This document shows, in pieces, positions 35,760-49,500 of a stretch of 64,000 nucleotides of DNA. The notes under the pieces were generated by a model. It was not told where the DNA came from, did no database searches, and saw nothing but the letters and a program-made list of their open reading frames with translations. The DNA lies in NCBI GenBank assembly GCA_013397695.1, contig VYZI01000002.1:1178001-1242000 (forward strand), given 5' to 3'. Each line of letters begins with the position of its first letter. Position 1 is the first letter of the stretch. Source of the DNA: Centropus unirufus. Lineage: Eukaryota > Chordata > Aves > Cuculiformes > Centropidae. Position numbers and translations under genes: made by a program.

Positions 35760-38320
35760 GGTATTTCAAGCTATACTAACTATCAAATATTTTTAATCAC
35801 AAGTGGAAGAGACACTAACAAAGCTTTGAAAATTCAGAATATTTTGTGGTTTTGATATGCTGTGAAAATGAAAATAATATTTTTCTTTATTTCTATGAAC
35901 AGAAGAACTGTTAAAACTGGATTCCTGTTGCCTTCACTGTTGTGAGCAATGCTATCAAGCCTAAGAGATTATTTTATAAGTTAAAAATTGAATATTGTTT
36001 ATGACTCATCACAGATGAATTATGGTTTATGTTATTAAAAAAATAAATATGATTTCAGTATTTGAGTATTGAATTCTTCTTGAGCAGAATGAGGCCCTTG
36101 TGGGATTTTATAAGTTAATCTGTTGTTGCAGTGTGAGTATACAAAAGTTTGTAGGTTTTACAGATTGCCACAATGTGACCAAGTAGTCATATAAAGGCTT
36201 TGATTCAATTCAAATCTGACAGAGCTCAGGAAACATTTCATGGCTGGAGGGTCTATCAAAAGGCCAGTGTTAGGATTTCTCAGAGTATGGCTGCTAAACA
36301 GATTTCATTTTTAACTTTTGGTTGTATTTTTTAAGAGCACTTTTTTGGCAAATCGGAGGACTCCAAGTGCATAATAATGCAAGTATAAGGCTGACAGGCC
36401 AGACAGAAGCTTTATTCACGATGATCTGGGTGAGAGACCACTCAGAAAGCATCTTTCCTTCTGCTTTCCTGTTCCCAGGCAATTGAGTGCAGTGAGCCAA
36501 CATGCAAAGAGTTTCAGAAAAACAGAAGAGGTCAGGAAGAAAAATCATTTCATTTCATTTCAAGACTCTGGAGATCACCTTCATGGACCCTGCATCAGTA
36601 ACACAACCCATCTTAGCTTAGCTTAGAAGTGGGAAGTTGGAAACAATCACAGACTGTTAGCTTTCAGTTGAAAGGAACGTTCTTTTAGTGGAGATAACTT
36701 CATAGCTAGAACTCCATCTTAAATAATGCTTTTACCACCTCAAGTTCCAATGCCATTTAAAGATAATCACACTCAACACATTTCAGGAAAAAAAAACAAA
36801 AACGAACAAGCAAACAAATGAAAACCTCCAAATGCCAAAACTTGTTTATAGAAACACTGGAAAAAATGGATATAAAATGTCTGGTTGACCCTTACCTGTA
36901 GGTTTTTGTATGAACTTCGTTTTCTTTGCCAGAGATACTCAGGATTGGCAGTGTTTTTTCTGCTTCTGTCCTTTCTGCTTTTCTAATGAGGTAGCAAAGT
37001 TCAGGATAGAAGTTCTATGTCTAACTATGGTACTGTAGGAAACAGTCACAAGTTTAGCCTTCTCTGCTGAAAAAAAATACCAATCCAGAACAAAACAACA
37101 ATCAAAAAACTCAGCCCATTATAAAGTATTTATTTTCTTTCAGGTGTTTTGCCTCTTTTAATAATGTCCAATAGATGGCATCACACCATGATGGAAAAAA
37201 AATCAATACAGCAAAATACCTATCATTAAATATAATGGATCTTGGAGTCTCGTGATTATCCTCATTTGTTTTCATTTGATTTATCAATACAGGATCCAGC
37301 AAGTGTTTCCTGCTTGCATTTGTGCAGAGCTGAATGAAGCAAGTAGAGCACATTGTGCCCAATGCCCAGTGTGAACACCAGGATCTCTGATAGCAAATGG
37401 AGTGAATGAGAAAAAGGTGTAGAGCCAAGTAGCATTTATCTGTCACTCCACATTCTGTACTATCAATTAATCAGCAGCAATATGCTTCCATACATGCATG
37501 TAATTTCGCCATTACCTCCAAGTTCTTCTTAAGTGATAAGGTATTTTCCTGCTTGCTTCCTCTCAGGTGGGAAACAGAGCTGTATATAAATTTTGCTTGT
37601 GAACTATAAGTCTATTTATGAGGCCCTTGCAGCCCAGAAGAGAAAGAAACCAAAGTTGGCATGTAGCTTAAGACACCTTCAAAACAAAAAAGCCCCAAGA
37701 ATCAGCTCTGTCACAGTAGAACAGAACTGAAAACCTGGTGAGTACCAACGATATCCACTAAACATAGCAGGATAAACAGGCACCTACATCTATCCCTAAG
37801 CTATTCCTGCTAATCTGATTTATTATGACTGTTTAGTCGTCATCCAAACTCTGAGAAAAGCTGTGTCCCTCTGTGCTGATAAGCACTGTACGAACTGGCA
37901 GAAAACTATGGTGTTTGTTCTGAAAAGCTTCAGACTTTGACTACAGCGAGCACTGCAGAGGCTGCGTCAGCAAGGACATGATTAGGGACAGCAAAAATGG
38001 GATACTTAATCTCCAATAATGGACACTAATATGACCTGTCACAGCTTGCACTAAGCTTAGAGCTTCATGGGATCCTTGGATCCCTGCACAGTTAATGGCA
38101 GGAGTTAGAGACTGAGCACCAAAGCTGAAACAAGTTAAAGGGAAGCAGGGGTACCCTGGGGCCATGCAGATTCACTCTAGAACACCCGCAGCCATGGAGT
38201 GATGGTGGCTGCTCACCAAGGCTTTTCACAAGCTCCGTGCACGTGTTCAGCAGCTGTTCAGCTGCCAGCAAAGGCCATGTCCGTTTACTCACACCATTAC
38301 AAAGCCACAGAAAAGCATCA
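35760..38320. other. Intergenic DNA, no gene seen
   Basis: AT-rich sequence between two CR1 copies. Short open frames on both strands show no recognisable family and no splice context that links them. Confidence 0.6.
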
Positions 38321-38468
38321 TCACAGAATGGTTTGGGTCAGAAGGGCCTTCGAAGATCCATCTAGTTCCAAACCCCCTACCATGGGCAGGGACAGCTTCC
38401 ACTAGATCTGGTTGCTCAAAGCCTCTTCCAACCTGGTCTTGAGCACTTCCAGAGATGGGGATCCATGA
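38321..38468 (-). mobile_element. CR1 LINE 3'-end fragment
   Basis: 'tcacagaatggtttgggtca' followed by 'catctagttccaaaccccct' and 'ggttgctcaaagcctcttcc' is a 150-bp CR1 tail in minus orientation. Confidence 0.85.
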
Positions 38469-40654
38469 CTATGGGAAGGCTCCTTCTATGGGTAAGAGCC
38501 ACTCTGCACTCAGTATTATCATTTTCTGTATGAATATTTACATAATCCTTTAATTAGTTATGACTATGAACCTGCCCCACTTCCCCTGTACCCATAATGG
38601 CTTGCCTCCCAGACAGTGGTATTTTTCTACTTTGAGACTTTGTCAAATTGCCTACCAGCCAAGGGTATTTCAAACTGATTTCCTCCGTGGTGTGATATTT
38701 CCTGCTGATGTGACTCACTTAAAGCAAAAAAGCTTTTTTCTGTCAGAAAAAAAAGAAAAAAAAACCCAAATTGTTTGTGTGCATTAGGACACTGCGGAGA
38801 TCTTCCTTGTTGACAGGGCAAGGTAAATCCATGAATATTTCACATCTCCTTTTGTAGGAGTGATGCTGTCAGGAAAAGGGCGTAGGGAACCAGATGGAAG
38901 TCCTTCTATCCTTACAGGTGCAGTTCAGTGGATACAAATTCCCCAGAGGTGCTTGTTTCTGCAGAGCTAAGTCAATTCATATGCTGCCATTTCTGTCTGA
39001 GTCTTCCCCCCTATAATAAATGTTTTATAAGATATTCTGCTGTGTTGCAAGTTTCTCTTCTGTTTGCCTTTCTTCATGTATTTTCTTTACTGACTTAATG
39101 TGTTTTCAAACCTGAGTGGTGATTTAATATGAGCACATGCTAGCAGCATGACCGGTCTCTCAGATGCAACCATAGGGACATCACGGAGGCCTGTGTTTCC
39201 TCTTGTAGCACTGTGCCTCCACAGGCTGTGGCAATGTTTTGTTATTCCAAATTCTCATTAGCCTGAGATCAGAGTAAGGCTCCAGATCATCTTATCTCGG
39301 TTCACTGGCCTAAGGAGCACCATAAGCAAAGGGGAGCTCGCTGCATGAGACATCCATGTGATAGTATAATCTGAGACAGACAGATCCAGCCAAAGGAAGG
39401 TCAGCTGTGATCACAGCAGGCTACCCACTACAATGTCAGTGGGAACAGAAGCATAAAGCTTCACCCTTCTCCAAGTAAGTCAAGTCTAAGGTTCATAAAA
39501 TACAAGCAGAGCATTTCACTTTGTTTACTTTCAGAGACGGAAAGAGAGATGAATGCAGTTTTTGCTGAGAGCAACAGTTCTGTTGACTACCTTGCCTTTT
39601 TTTCCCCAAGTTTTTGTGGTCTGGTTGCCTTTGTTCAGCATTCCCGCAGCATGAATCTCTCTTGAATAAACACAGTTTCCATTAGGATTTTCTTCACTGT
39701 ATTTGTCAAAGAGTAGGCCACTTAGTGTGTGGCTAGAGCAATTCTCAGTGGATTTACTGAAAGCAATTCACACAGTTTTTACATTTTTGCTTGGGAACGA
39801 TGGTCAACATTAGAATCCAACATCTGCTGAGATTTGCAGAAGACTCCAAAGACCCAGTCTCGGTGGGCAATAGCCCCCCCCTCACCTGCCCATGTTCTTC
39901 CATCTTCCTGCAGAGTACCCTCTCCAACTCATTTCACTTGCTTATCATCTTCCCTTTACCCGTCACTTTGCTAAAGTCTGGGTTTTGCTCAATTAGAACA
40001 TATCCATTATTATTCCACCTTTTATTCAAAGAATATTTGCACGGTGCAAGTTCCATGAAAGAGAAAACAGCTCAATTCATAACGATAATTTTGGTTAGAA
40101 GGGCAATTTTTTGCAGAGTATGTACCACAGAGAGGAGTTCGGAAAGCAGCACATGGAAGGACCAACATGAAACTCTAGTTTGTTTAAGCCTGTGACTGTG
40201 CCAGAGATGTGCCTTCTGATTTCAACAGGTGATCCATGGCCCAGGACACCTCCTGAAGTGTAACAGAGAAAAGCAGCTCCACTGCTAGTATCCCATACAG
40301 CACATACCACACACTACCACACCTCCACAAGGTCTTTTGGGGCAGTCTGTGTATTAGCAATGGAAAGCCATTGCCTGAGGACAAAAGCTCTTTTAACAGT
40401 GTGATAAATTATCTTTTTAAAATGGAAGAATCAAACCCAGATTCTATAGACAGATAGCATTCCCTATGTTTTTAATAGATGTGACATGCAATGTACACAA
40501 TTACCTTTAAGACAGCATTATCAGTGTCGCCTGACACTGTAAGTAAAAAGCAGCATCCTATCTATCAGTTACAAACATTTAATTGGAAATAGAACTTCCT
40601 GGCTGACAAAATCTTGGGAAGCCATCAGCAAGAGAAATCAACGTGTGATTTTTA

Positions 40655-40677
40655 GGGATGATATTAAGGATAATCCC
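40655..40677. repeat. Imperfect inverted repeat with homeodomain-like half-sites
   Basis: GGGAT at 40655-40659 is mirrored by ATCCC at 40673-40677 around an ATTA/TAAT-containing core. The right arm includes TAATCC, a bicoid/OTX-type core. It may be chance in AT-rich DNA. Confidence 0.3.
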
Positions 40678-43454
40678 AGTCCCGCCACTGCTTATTATTT
40701 TCACAGTGAGCTGGAAGTAATTGTAAAATCTCTTTTACTAAAATGTGCAGAATTGGTGGACCAGTAAATAAAGGTTTAAGCAGACTTGACATACAGCATT
40801 GTCTGAAATGCTTAATAAATTTAAACCAGCCTGAATTTGCTGACCCAAGTATGCAACAAACACCTTAAAAATATAGGACTGAGAGATATTGTCATTCTAG
40901 GTCAGACAGAGCTGAAACAAGGTGATGCCATTCTTATCCATGTTGGGTCATTGCTATCATCAACAGCTGATTTGCACTGATCTGTTTGGGAGAGAATGCT
41001 GTGGTTGACAACTTTTTTGTAGGTTACAGGAGGAGTAAGAAAACATGTGACCCTTACACCCTTGACATGATCAGAGAATTTTTTCCTGGTCCAGCCCTGA
41101 TTTTTAAAAAGTTATATCAAAAGTTAGACCCAGGCCTTCCTGGAAAATGGAAACTGTTGAGGGAAGTAAAAATATTTACAAGTAATTCTGTGGAATTGCT
41201 GGTTGCTGAACTGCTGCTTCCTTAGGGTACAAAGTAGCAAAGGCTGCAAAAAGGAGCAACAGCACTGACTTCAAAGCTGGAGAAAAGTGTGGTACAGCAG
41301 GAAAATGGAAGAACTCAATGTTTAGCAAGTCAAAGAGGAGCTTAATATATAATGTGGTTACAGTATTATCAGTTAGTCCAGAACTGGAACAAAATGCCAA
41401 ATGTCAAAACAAATCTGATTTGTGTCCAATCACTAAGAAGAAGTCTAAGGAAATGGTTTACTTTGAAGCCAAGTGTGTGCATATACACACATTATTTCGG
41501 ACAACCAAACAACAGTCTATGGTTGTGTTATATACTATACCAAGACCCTTTAAATCTCCTTTCAGAGCAGCTGGTGCCATTTTAGCAGCTATCCAAAAAT
41601 GTATTTCTTTGAGTGCTATTAAATAGTCTTCTTTTTTTTTAAACCCATACAAACACTTGGCTTTTTCCATCTAGTTTATCAATGATGAGTGTTTGCATAG
41701 TCCAGAACCAAGCACTGGCTGTATTTCACTAGTGTGATGGAGGTGCCAAGAAAAATACATCTCCTGGGGAGTATTCCCACTTGTAAATTTATTTTTGACA
41801 CATGTAGGGTGGAATTGGGTTTCTGTGCTTGTTTTGATCTCTTTACAAATTCTTATTAAAAGAATGTCTTCCAGCTCCACAGCAAATGAATATCTTGTTC
41901 CAGTCCAAACCTATGGATTAATCCCACAGCCAGAAGCATGGGGCAGTGAGAGTACATTTTTCACAAAGTATTTATCTAGAAAAACTACCTTTCTCATCTG
42001 AAGAAGGATAGCATCATCTGGTCTTTGAGAAGTTCATAAAAGAAAGAAACACACAAGTGCCTAAGACAATGAGCAAGCAGCAGCCTGGTTCTCTCAGCCC
42101 ACGAATATCTCACAGCTGAGCTATGCAATGCAGCAGATGAAAACCACGTATTTTTTTCACAGCCATCAGTTGCACTACGTGTTGTTTACCCAAGGCGCAA
42201 CCTATCAGCAAAGATCTGGGCAAAGCCACTCTGGTGGCCTCTTCCAAGACTGCCCTGCAGTAGTCACCAGTTGATACACGGGAGCTGGTACAGTGCTGTC
42301 CTGCTGGTCTCTACTTGAGCGGGAGAAATCCACCCTTAGCCTTCATAATCCACTGCTGTTATAGTGAGAGCACCTTTTCAAGAAAATCTCAGTGTTTTGG
42401 GGTTACTTTTTTGGTTTGGGTTTCCTTTGGGGTTTGTTGACAGGGAGGGCGAATTAAAGAAAATTTTACCTTTCTATCATGCTGTCTGTTTTGAAAATCG
42501 AGGATATAAGCACAGTATTACTTAGGCCATGTTATGATTTCTCTTTTGCCATGACCGTTTCTCTAGCGTCTCCTCGTTATACTTCAGCTGTAAGGTCAGT
42601 TCCGCAGCAAAAGCTGGAGCATTTGCAGTTTTGTTTCTGTTGCCAGGCTTCCTCTTCATTGTGGGACAATTCCATATCCAACCAGAGAATGATTTTCCTC
42701 TGTATTAAGAAATAGTCCTGGCACTAAACTATTTGAGTCATCTTTCTGTTTGCTTAACTTCTCTCCTAACAATATAATCCAAAACTTGATTCACCAGCTA
42801 ATCTCACAAGACAGGATTTTAGATGTTTAATGAAAAAATCCACTTTTCTTGTTTTATTTGTTTTTTTTTTCATTTTGACTTTAGACAGCTCAGAGTTGGG
42901 AGAATCATGCTGTATTTTGCTTCAGATGAGATTAGGGAGCAATACCTTCTATAGAAAAGTCCATTCCTTAGATGTTCAATTTACAACATGATTAATTAGG
43001 GTCTGTTTTATTTCGGAAGACCATGGCAGCATCATCGTTAGTAGTGAGGTGTGTCTTAGCACTTCTCAGAATTATCATGTTACATCTGGATTACCAGAAT
43101 CATTCTCTCATATGTATTGAAATTTCCATTCAGGGATGCAGTAATAGTTCAAGAAAAACAATTGAAAGGTTCAATTTAGTCTGATTCATAGATGTTCCAA
43201 ACTCATAAAAATCAAGGTGATTCAAAATGTCATCGGGTCAAAAGCTGTTCTTTAAGACAAGGTTAACTCTGTCTGTGTTGGTCCTTAAGTCTGACATTTT
43301 CTTGAATACAGATTCAATTTTAAATTGTAATTAACACAGTGGAACGGGCAAGCATAGCTATTATTCTAGAAGTCTGGTGTTTTTTCACCACATATTTTTG
43401 TGGAGATTGGTAGAAATAGGACAAGGGCTTACCGTAATAAGTGACAGATGAAAT

Positions 43455-43515
43455 CAGACCAGGGTCCTGTAGTCCTATGTGCTGTACAAAGCTCTCACAA
43501 ATTTATCTACAAAAT
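43455..43515 (+). repeat. Possible ancient SINE (MIR-like) remnant
   Basis: 'cagaccagggtcctgtagtc' followed by 'ctatgtgctgtacaaagc' resembles the conserved core of an ancient sauropsid interspersed repeat. It is very diverged, and the call rests on memory of the consensus. Confidence 0.25.
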
Positions 43516-46500
43516 GATGCAGCTTAAACATAAGAGAAGAAATGATGCACTATAACCAAATAATTGTGTCAGTACTGGAAAGCACTATGTGCAACAATCT
43601 CAATGTTCCAGTTTCCATTTTTAGCCTTTTTTTTTTTTATAAATAATAGTGTCAGGAGAGTTTAAGGGTGACATGTAAGAGAAGCTAATAGGAAGTTTGT
43701 CTGGAAATTTCCTAATTTGGAAAGGAGGTTTGAATAAAAATAGCTAGCCCTTGGCATCTAGGATGGTATAATGGAAGCTGGACTAAATATCCTATCAATA
43801 ACCAAAAGATTTCAAGATTAGGATTAGCTATGATAAGTCTTGAGAGTAAAGGTCAAGAACTTACACTTAATGTAATATCAAAGCCAGTGGAAACACATAG
43901 AAAGCAAGGGTCAGTGCCAAGGTCCTGTACTAAGTGGAAGTGCAAATAATCTCCTATATTTGGCATGAAAATGGTAAGGACAGAGGTGGGTGCCTTTACC
44001 AAGGGCAGAGAAAAGGAAACAATCAGTACATAGCTTTATGAGTAAATTTTACAGAATGAGAGAGAGGGAAGTCAAGAAGTCAATAGTTTTTGCAGAGAAC
44101 CTGAAGGAGTTTTAAAATTTAGAGATACCTTGGACATAAGGTCCAGACTGACTGACAGTAAATCTTCATCCACAGTAAAAATCTCTCCTTGAACCACTAC
44201 TTTAAGTAATTACATCTGTGGCAATTTTTTTTCCAGTTATTTTTTGCTTCCATATGTATCTAGGCAACACCTGGAATAATATTATTCTCTAAAAACCCAG
44301 AAAATCTATTGGTTCACTGCAACATGTTGCAACATTTTCATCTTAAAGATACAGATTTCATATGCACTCTCACTCTTGTTTAAAAATTTCAATCCATACA
44401 TCTGTGTTCAGATGCAAAAAAAAAGGCAATTTTTAAGCAGGCTTAGTCAAATAGTTTTCCCTCTGCCAGTTACTTCTTTTTGTCAGAATTCATCCAGAAG
44501 AGAATATGTAATTTTTTTTAACAAGGAGTCATAACATTACCACAGTAATCAACTCCCTGTGAAATCATTATGAATGGAAAAGAGATAATAAGGAACTACT
44601 TATTATGTGGTATTTTAATTAGAATTATAATGGAAGTTAATAAGTTCATTATCTCAACAGTTATACTGTAAAATGTAGGAGAGGGAATTATGGCATTCAA
44701 GAATGTCAGAAGAACTGCAAGCATATTTTACCTTTTAAGTTTATAAAAAATAATGGACAATCTCATTTGTCTAATGCAATTGCAGTTATATTTTTGAGTA
44801 ATAAAGTAGAGGAATTCCTTTTAGTTTAACAAATGTATCCCGCAAAAGATATTATCATTTTAATTATCTCAAGATGTTTAGAACTATTTGCTTTTAATCG
44901 AAAATCAGAGGACCCAAGGGGCAGCGGTATGCCTAAGCAGCTCAGGGAAATCATTTATTGATCTGTGGTTGCTAAGAGAATATTCAGAACTATAGATCAT
45001 TTGTGGATTTAAGTAAAGCTATGTAAAATACAGATTCTTGGAATAGCTTAAGTTTTAATGCAAGCTACATTTCAACGCATACACCTTCTCTGATTACTTA
45101 AGCACATTTCAGCATGGTGTAAATGATTCCATTGTACTATTTCCATACTTCAAAGGCAAAATCTTTCTAAAACCCTTTGTTCCTATGAATACCCACCCTT
45201 ACAGAGCGCACCGATACAAAGTGTGCCATGTCTCATGCGGGTTATAGTGCATGTGTGTGGCAAAGCAAGCAAGTCAATGTTTAAACCACCAAGAAAACCC
45301 AACACTGAATAGCCTATAGTGAGCAGTGGCCCTCGAGCCAAAGATTTTCAGCTTATGAAGCATCCTGGGACTTTAAGAAGAAGCAAGCAGACCCCACCGT
45401 GCAGAAGGCAGCTTCCACAGCACCAGGGGTATGCACTGACCCACCCCATGTGCATGGGAACTTGGGGAGGCAGAAGACCCAGGATAACAGCTCCATAAAA
45501 GCACTACTTTGTTATCCTCTATAGTCTGGGAAATGTCTTCTTTCTTGTCGTCGAACCTTGTGGATTATACAAGTGATGGGGTGTAAAACTGGTTAAATCT
45601 GGCAAAGATCACAGTTATGGGTTAAACCTGAGCAGCAATGGCATGCCTTTTGAAAGAGTAACAAGGAGCAGCACTAACAAGACAAGCTGTTGATTTCCTC
45701 ATCGCATAAAGCATAAGGCATGGCCTGAGCCCAGTATTTGCAGCCATGTGGTTTGACAGCACCTGCCCATCCACAGCGTTCCAGACAAGAAGAGCATCTG
45801 TGGCGGCTTGGGCTGAAACATCTGCACATCACTCCATAAACACAGCTTGCCATATGTTACCAAATTACTGAAGGAGCCTGTGGTTCAAGAGGACTTCTGA
45901 TGAAAAATAAAGGAAGAGTATACATGAAAACCCTTTTCAGCTATCCTACAGTGTGATTAGGAGCAAATTGATAATTTATGCAGCAATGTAACAGCTGACA
46001 CAACTGTTTTCTCCTCCCACTTGTCAAAATCTGTTTTATTTTTAGTTATTTGACGGTTTTTGTTAGTTTGATAAAAAACATTTCACCATATTGTTTTACT
46101 GCCTTCTCTGATTTTTTTTACCATTGAAAGATATTGTGAAATGATTAAAGTCCCAAAGATGGACAAATTGGAGTGTATACCATTACACCTTCTTCAACGG
46201 TGAATGAAATAGGGGTTTGTAGACAAAACTCATCCTTTTGGGGGTTCTGCTAAATATAAAAAGAAAGCTCTGAGATGACACTTTGCAAAACTAAGTAATG
46301 CCTTCCAATGACATTGCACTGGCAGCTCAGTATGATGAAGCCAAGTTCTGCCTTGCCTATCACATCTCCCAAAATATTCCTATCTCCGGGAAATGACATC
46401 TCAGAAATCACTCTCTCTGCAGCAAGCTGAATTTTTTAGTGTCAGAAGAAGAACCAGAAGATGGTCATGCAAGCTCAAAAACAAGGTTTCTTATTTTTGT

Positions 46501-49500
46501 GCAATTTTGGTCCAATTAGAACAATTACTGTGGGTTTGTTTCTTTTTTCTTTTCCCACAAACAACTCCTCAGAAAATCAGTTGCAGGAATGCTGCTACGT
46601 GGCCTTCCAGAAAATACATTCCATAATCCTCCTACTCCTTTGAAACTGGCCTATTGTGTCTCAAGTTCTCAAAAGCTTTACATCTGGATTAAATGTGAAC
46701 AAGAGAGAACATTATTCAGCTCCTCTCTTGTCTCTTCTCTTCATCATTTGTTTGCCGCCAGCTTTCTACAAGCTTATCTTCCTGCCTCACAGCAATGCAG
46801 AGAGAAAAGTTACATCAGTCATTGTCATCAGCGGACCATACTCATAGGCCACCAACTCACGTAGCTTGGCTTCAGTATTTCCTTCAGCCAGGTTTCATCT
46901 GTCGTAACACACCAGGATGCATGGTTTTCTGAGCTAGGAGGTCTTCTTAGTTTCCTGTATTTGAACTTGTAGTCTGTCTCAGGAGACATCATATGTCGCC
47001 TATATGAAGAGGAAAAGCAACAGATTCAGTCACCATAGAATTAACCAAGCTACGCAGATGCCACAATACCATTGAAGGAAGGTGTCATAGCTTTTCAGCT
47101 ACCGGCCCAGAGATGTTAGCATGCGACAGCAAGTGAGAACCACTCAGAATCTTGCCTTGCCTTATCTCCCAATAAAAACCAGTCCTCCTTTCAACCTGAT
47201 GTGACCCTCTCAACTTCTCCCTCTGTGGTGACAAGACCAGAATTCCCAGAGGTCCCTTCTCATTCCACAGTGCTCTATCCATTTCTGCCATTCTCCTGTA
47301 CTGCACTATGTCCTCATTCTCTTCCCCATAAACACTAACATATGACATTCACTCTAGTCTTGTGCCACTCTGAGTGCCACTATAGATTTTGACAAAGTCA
47401 AATTAACACGCTGGGACCCTCCTTTGACTGAGATGTATTTATAGCCAGAGGCTCTTTTCCTTTATTTTCTGGCTCTGGGGTTTCACCAGTGGGACAATTT
47501 ACATTGATGCAGGCTTGGCATTGATAGGAGTTCTTCTCACGTACCCTAGAGTCAGTGTGTGCAAGGTGGCCCATGCTCTTCCATTAGCACTAAGCTATCC
47601 GTAGCTTGACTCTCTGCTGGGAACTGTTTGATATAGTTCCCCCAAGGAGCCAGAGAGAACATCCTGCACACATAAATAAATAATAAAAGGCAACACATGA
47701 ACAAGCTATTGTCATTTATCTTTCTGCGTCCATCCAATGCGAATAGCTAACCAAGGAAGGACCTCCTAAATGTCTCTTTGCAGATATTAAGAAATCCTTA
47801 TCTTATTACTGATATTCCTCATACCTCTACAGGCACGCTGAGCTGAAATTATTTACTCACCTTTGAAAATTTAAGAACATGCGAATTAGACCTCAGTACT
47901 GAATGGCAATGGAAGCAGAACCACCACAAGAGGTGTTTTTCAGCATTTTGAAGAAGCTGATGACTTGGCCTTAGAGTATATAAATTGATAGTTTCTATGG
48001 CAAGACTGATTTTTATCCAAGATAACGGTCAAGCACATCTGGAAGAAATAATAGCTGCATCCTATAGAGACTACATCAACTATCACTCTGCCAAAATCTA
48101 CTATAAACAGGCGCAAAGGGCCAATCTGCTGATTTTCCCAGCTGTCACTGGTTTATTTAAGATGCTGTCAGTTCTTAATTATTATTCTGTTAAGAAAAAT
48201 TGAAATCTATTGTGTAAGCCCTGTGCCAAATTACCATTGCTGCATGCTGCATTTCCTTCAATTTTGACAAGCTCATTTTCTGCTGTCTTATTTATCTCCT
48301 TGGACAGTAAATAATTATTAAATGGTCCCTAAAATCTTTTAGCTGTTTCGCAGAACAAGACAAATGTGTTTTCTTGAAATGGCTATAGCAAGAATACTGC
48401 TTTTAATGGGAATGTATACTGTGTAATACAGCCTTTAAACACACCAATATTCATTCTGACTTTATTTTTGAAATGCTAAACTAATTCACTACAATAATGT
48501 AAGTCAAAACTGCATGGCACACGTATAGGTGATAAAGGTATCGGGACAAGGACACAGGCATAAGAAGTAGCGTACATTATAAACAGGAAAGGTGCAGGAT
48601 TTGCTAATTGGAGGTTGAGTCTCCAAAACAATGCTGCCAGCAAGGATGTGGCACTCTCCTTTTAAGTACCATCTCAGGGAAGGAATACATTCAGCTCCCT
48701 CTTTAGTTTGAGATGCCAGAAACACGCTGCTCAGGCACGTGTCTTTGCTTCTGAATGGTCTTGGAGTCCATCCTGTTGAACGTAGGCCCACATTCATCCC
48801 AAGGTGTTAGAAACAGCTACAGCTCAACTGTGGAAAGCTATCTATGGTCCATGGATCCCAGCTCCTTCTGTGTACAGTAAAGCCCCCAGCACACAACCTT
48901 CCTTGATTTTCGTGTCAAAAGCCAAGCAAGAGACAACTGCAAAATTGCATTACATCTTTAGTGAGGCAATGCTTTTGACCAGGGTCTCCATCAGCTACTA
49001 CAGTGCCAAGAGCTATCAGTTTATAATCACCAGACTAGATATCTGTTATGTTTAAAAGAGAATTTAGAGCAGTTTGATATTGGTTTGAGGATTTCATTAA
49101 TCACCTGTAAAGTAATATAAAATTAGCTAAGGGATATTAAATGCAGAGAAGCATTAAAATGGAGGACTTGGAGCAGCTGGTTGGAATGGGCAGGAGGGAG
49201 GTTAAGGACAGCATGGTGAAGGTGAGGACAGAAACTGGCCATGTACAGTGCAATTATAAAAATAATTTTCTATTAATATTCTTTATTCTTATTCTTTTTT
49301 GCAGACTAGGTAGAGTTAAACATTTGTGAAGATGATGAAACAGCTCCTTTATTTACACAGAACCTCTGCAGATCACCAGAGGTGGAGGCCTATTAAATGC
49401 TTGCCTTATGAGGTGATTCATGAAGGGTGATTTGTTTTCCTGAGAATCCTATGTTATTAGAGATTATAGAGTCTGGACTCAGTTCCAGGAGAAAGAGGAA

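Noticed and set aside
40986..41225. Plus-strand open frame with KWKLLREV, faintly like ACOX3 exon 10
   Set aside because: Only two or three residues match, there is no splice context, and the rest is unrelated.
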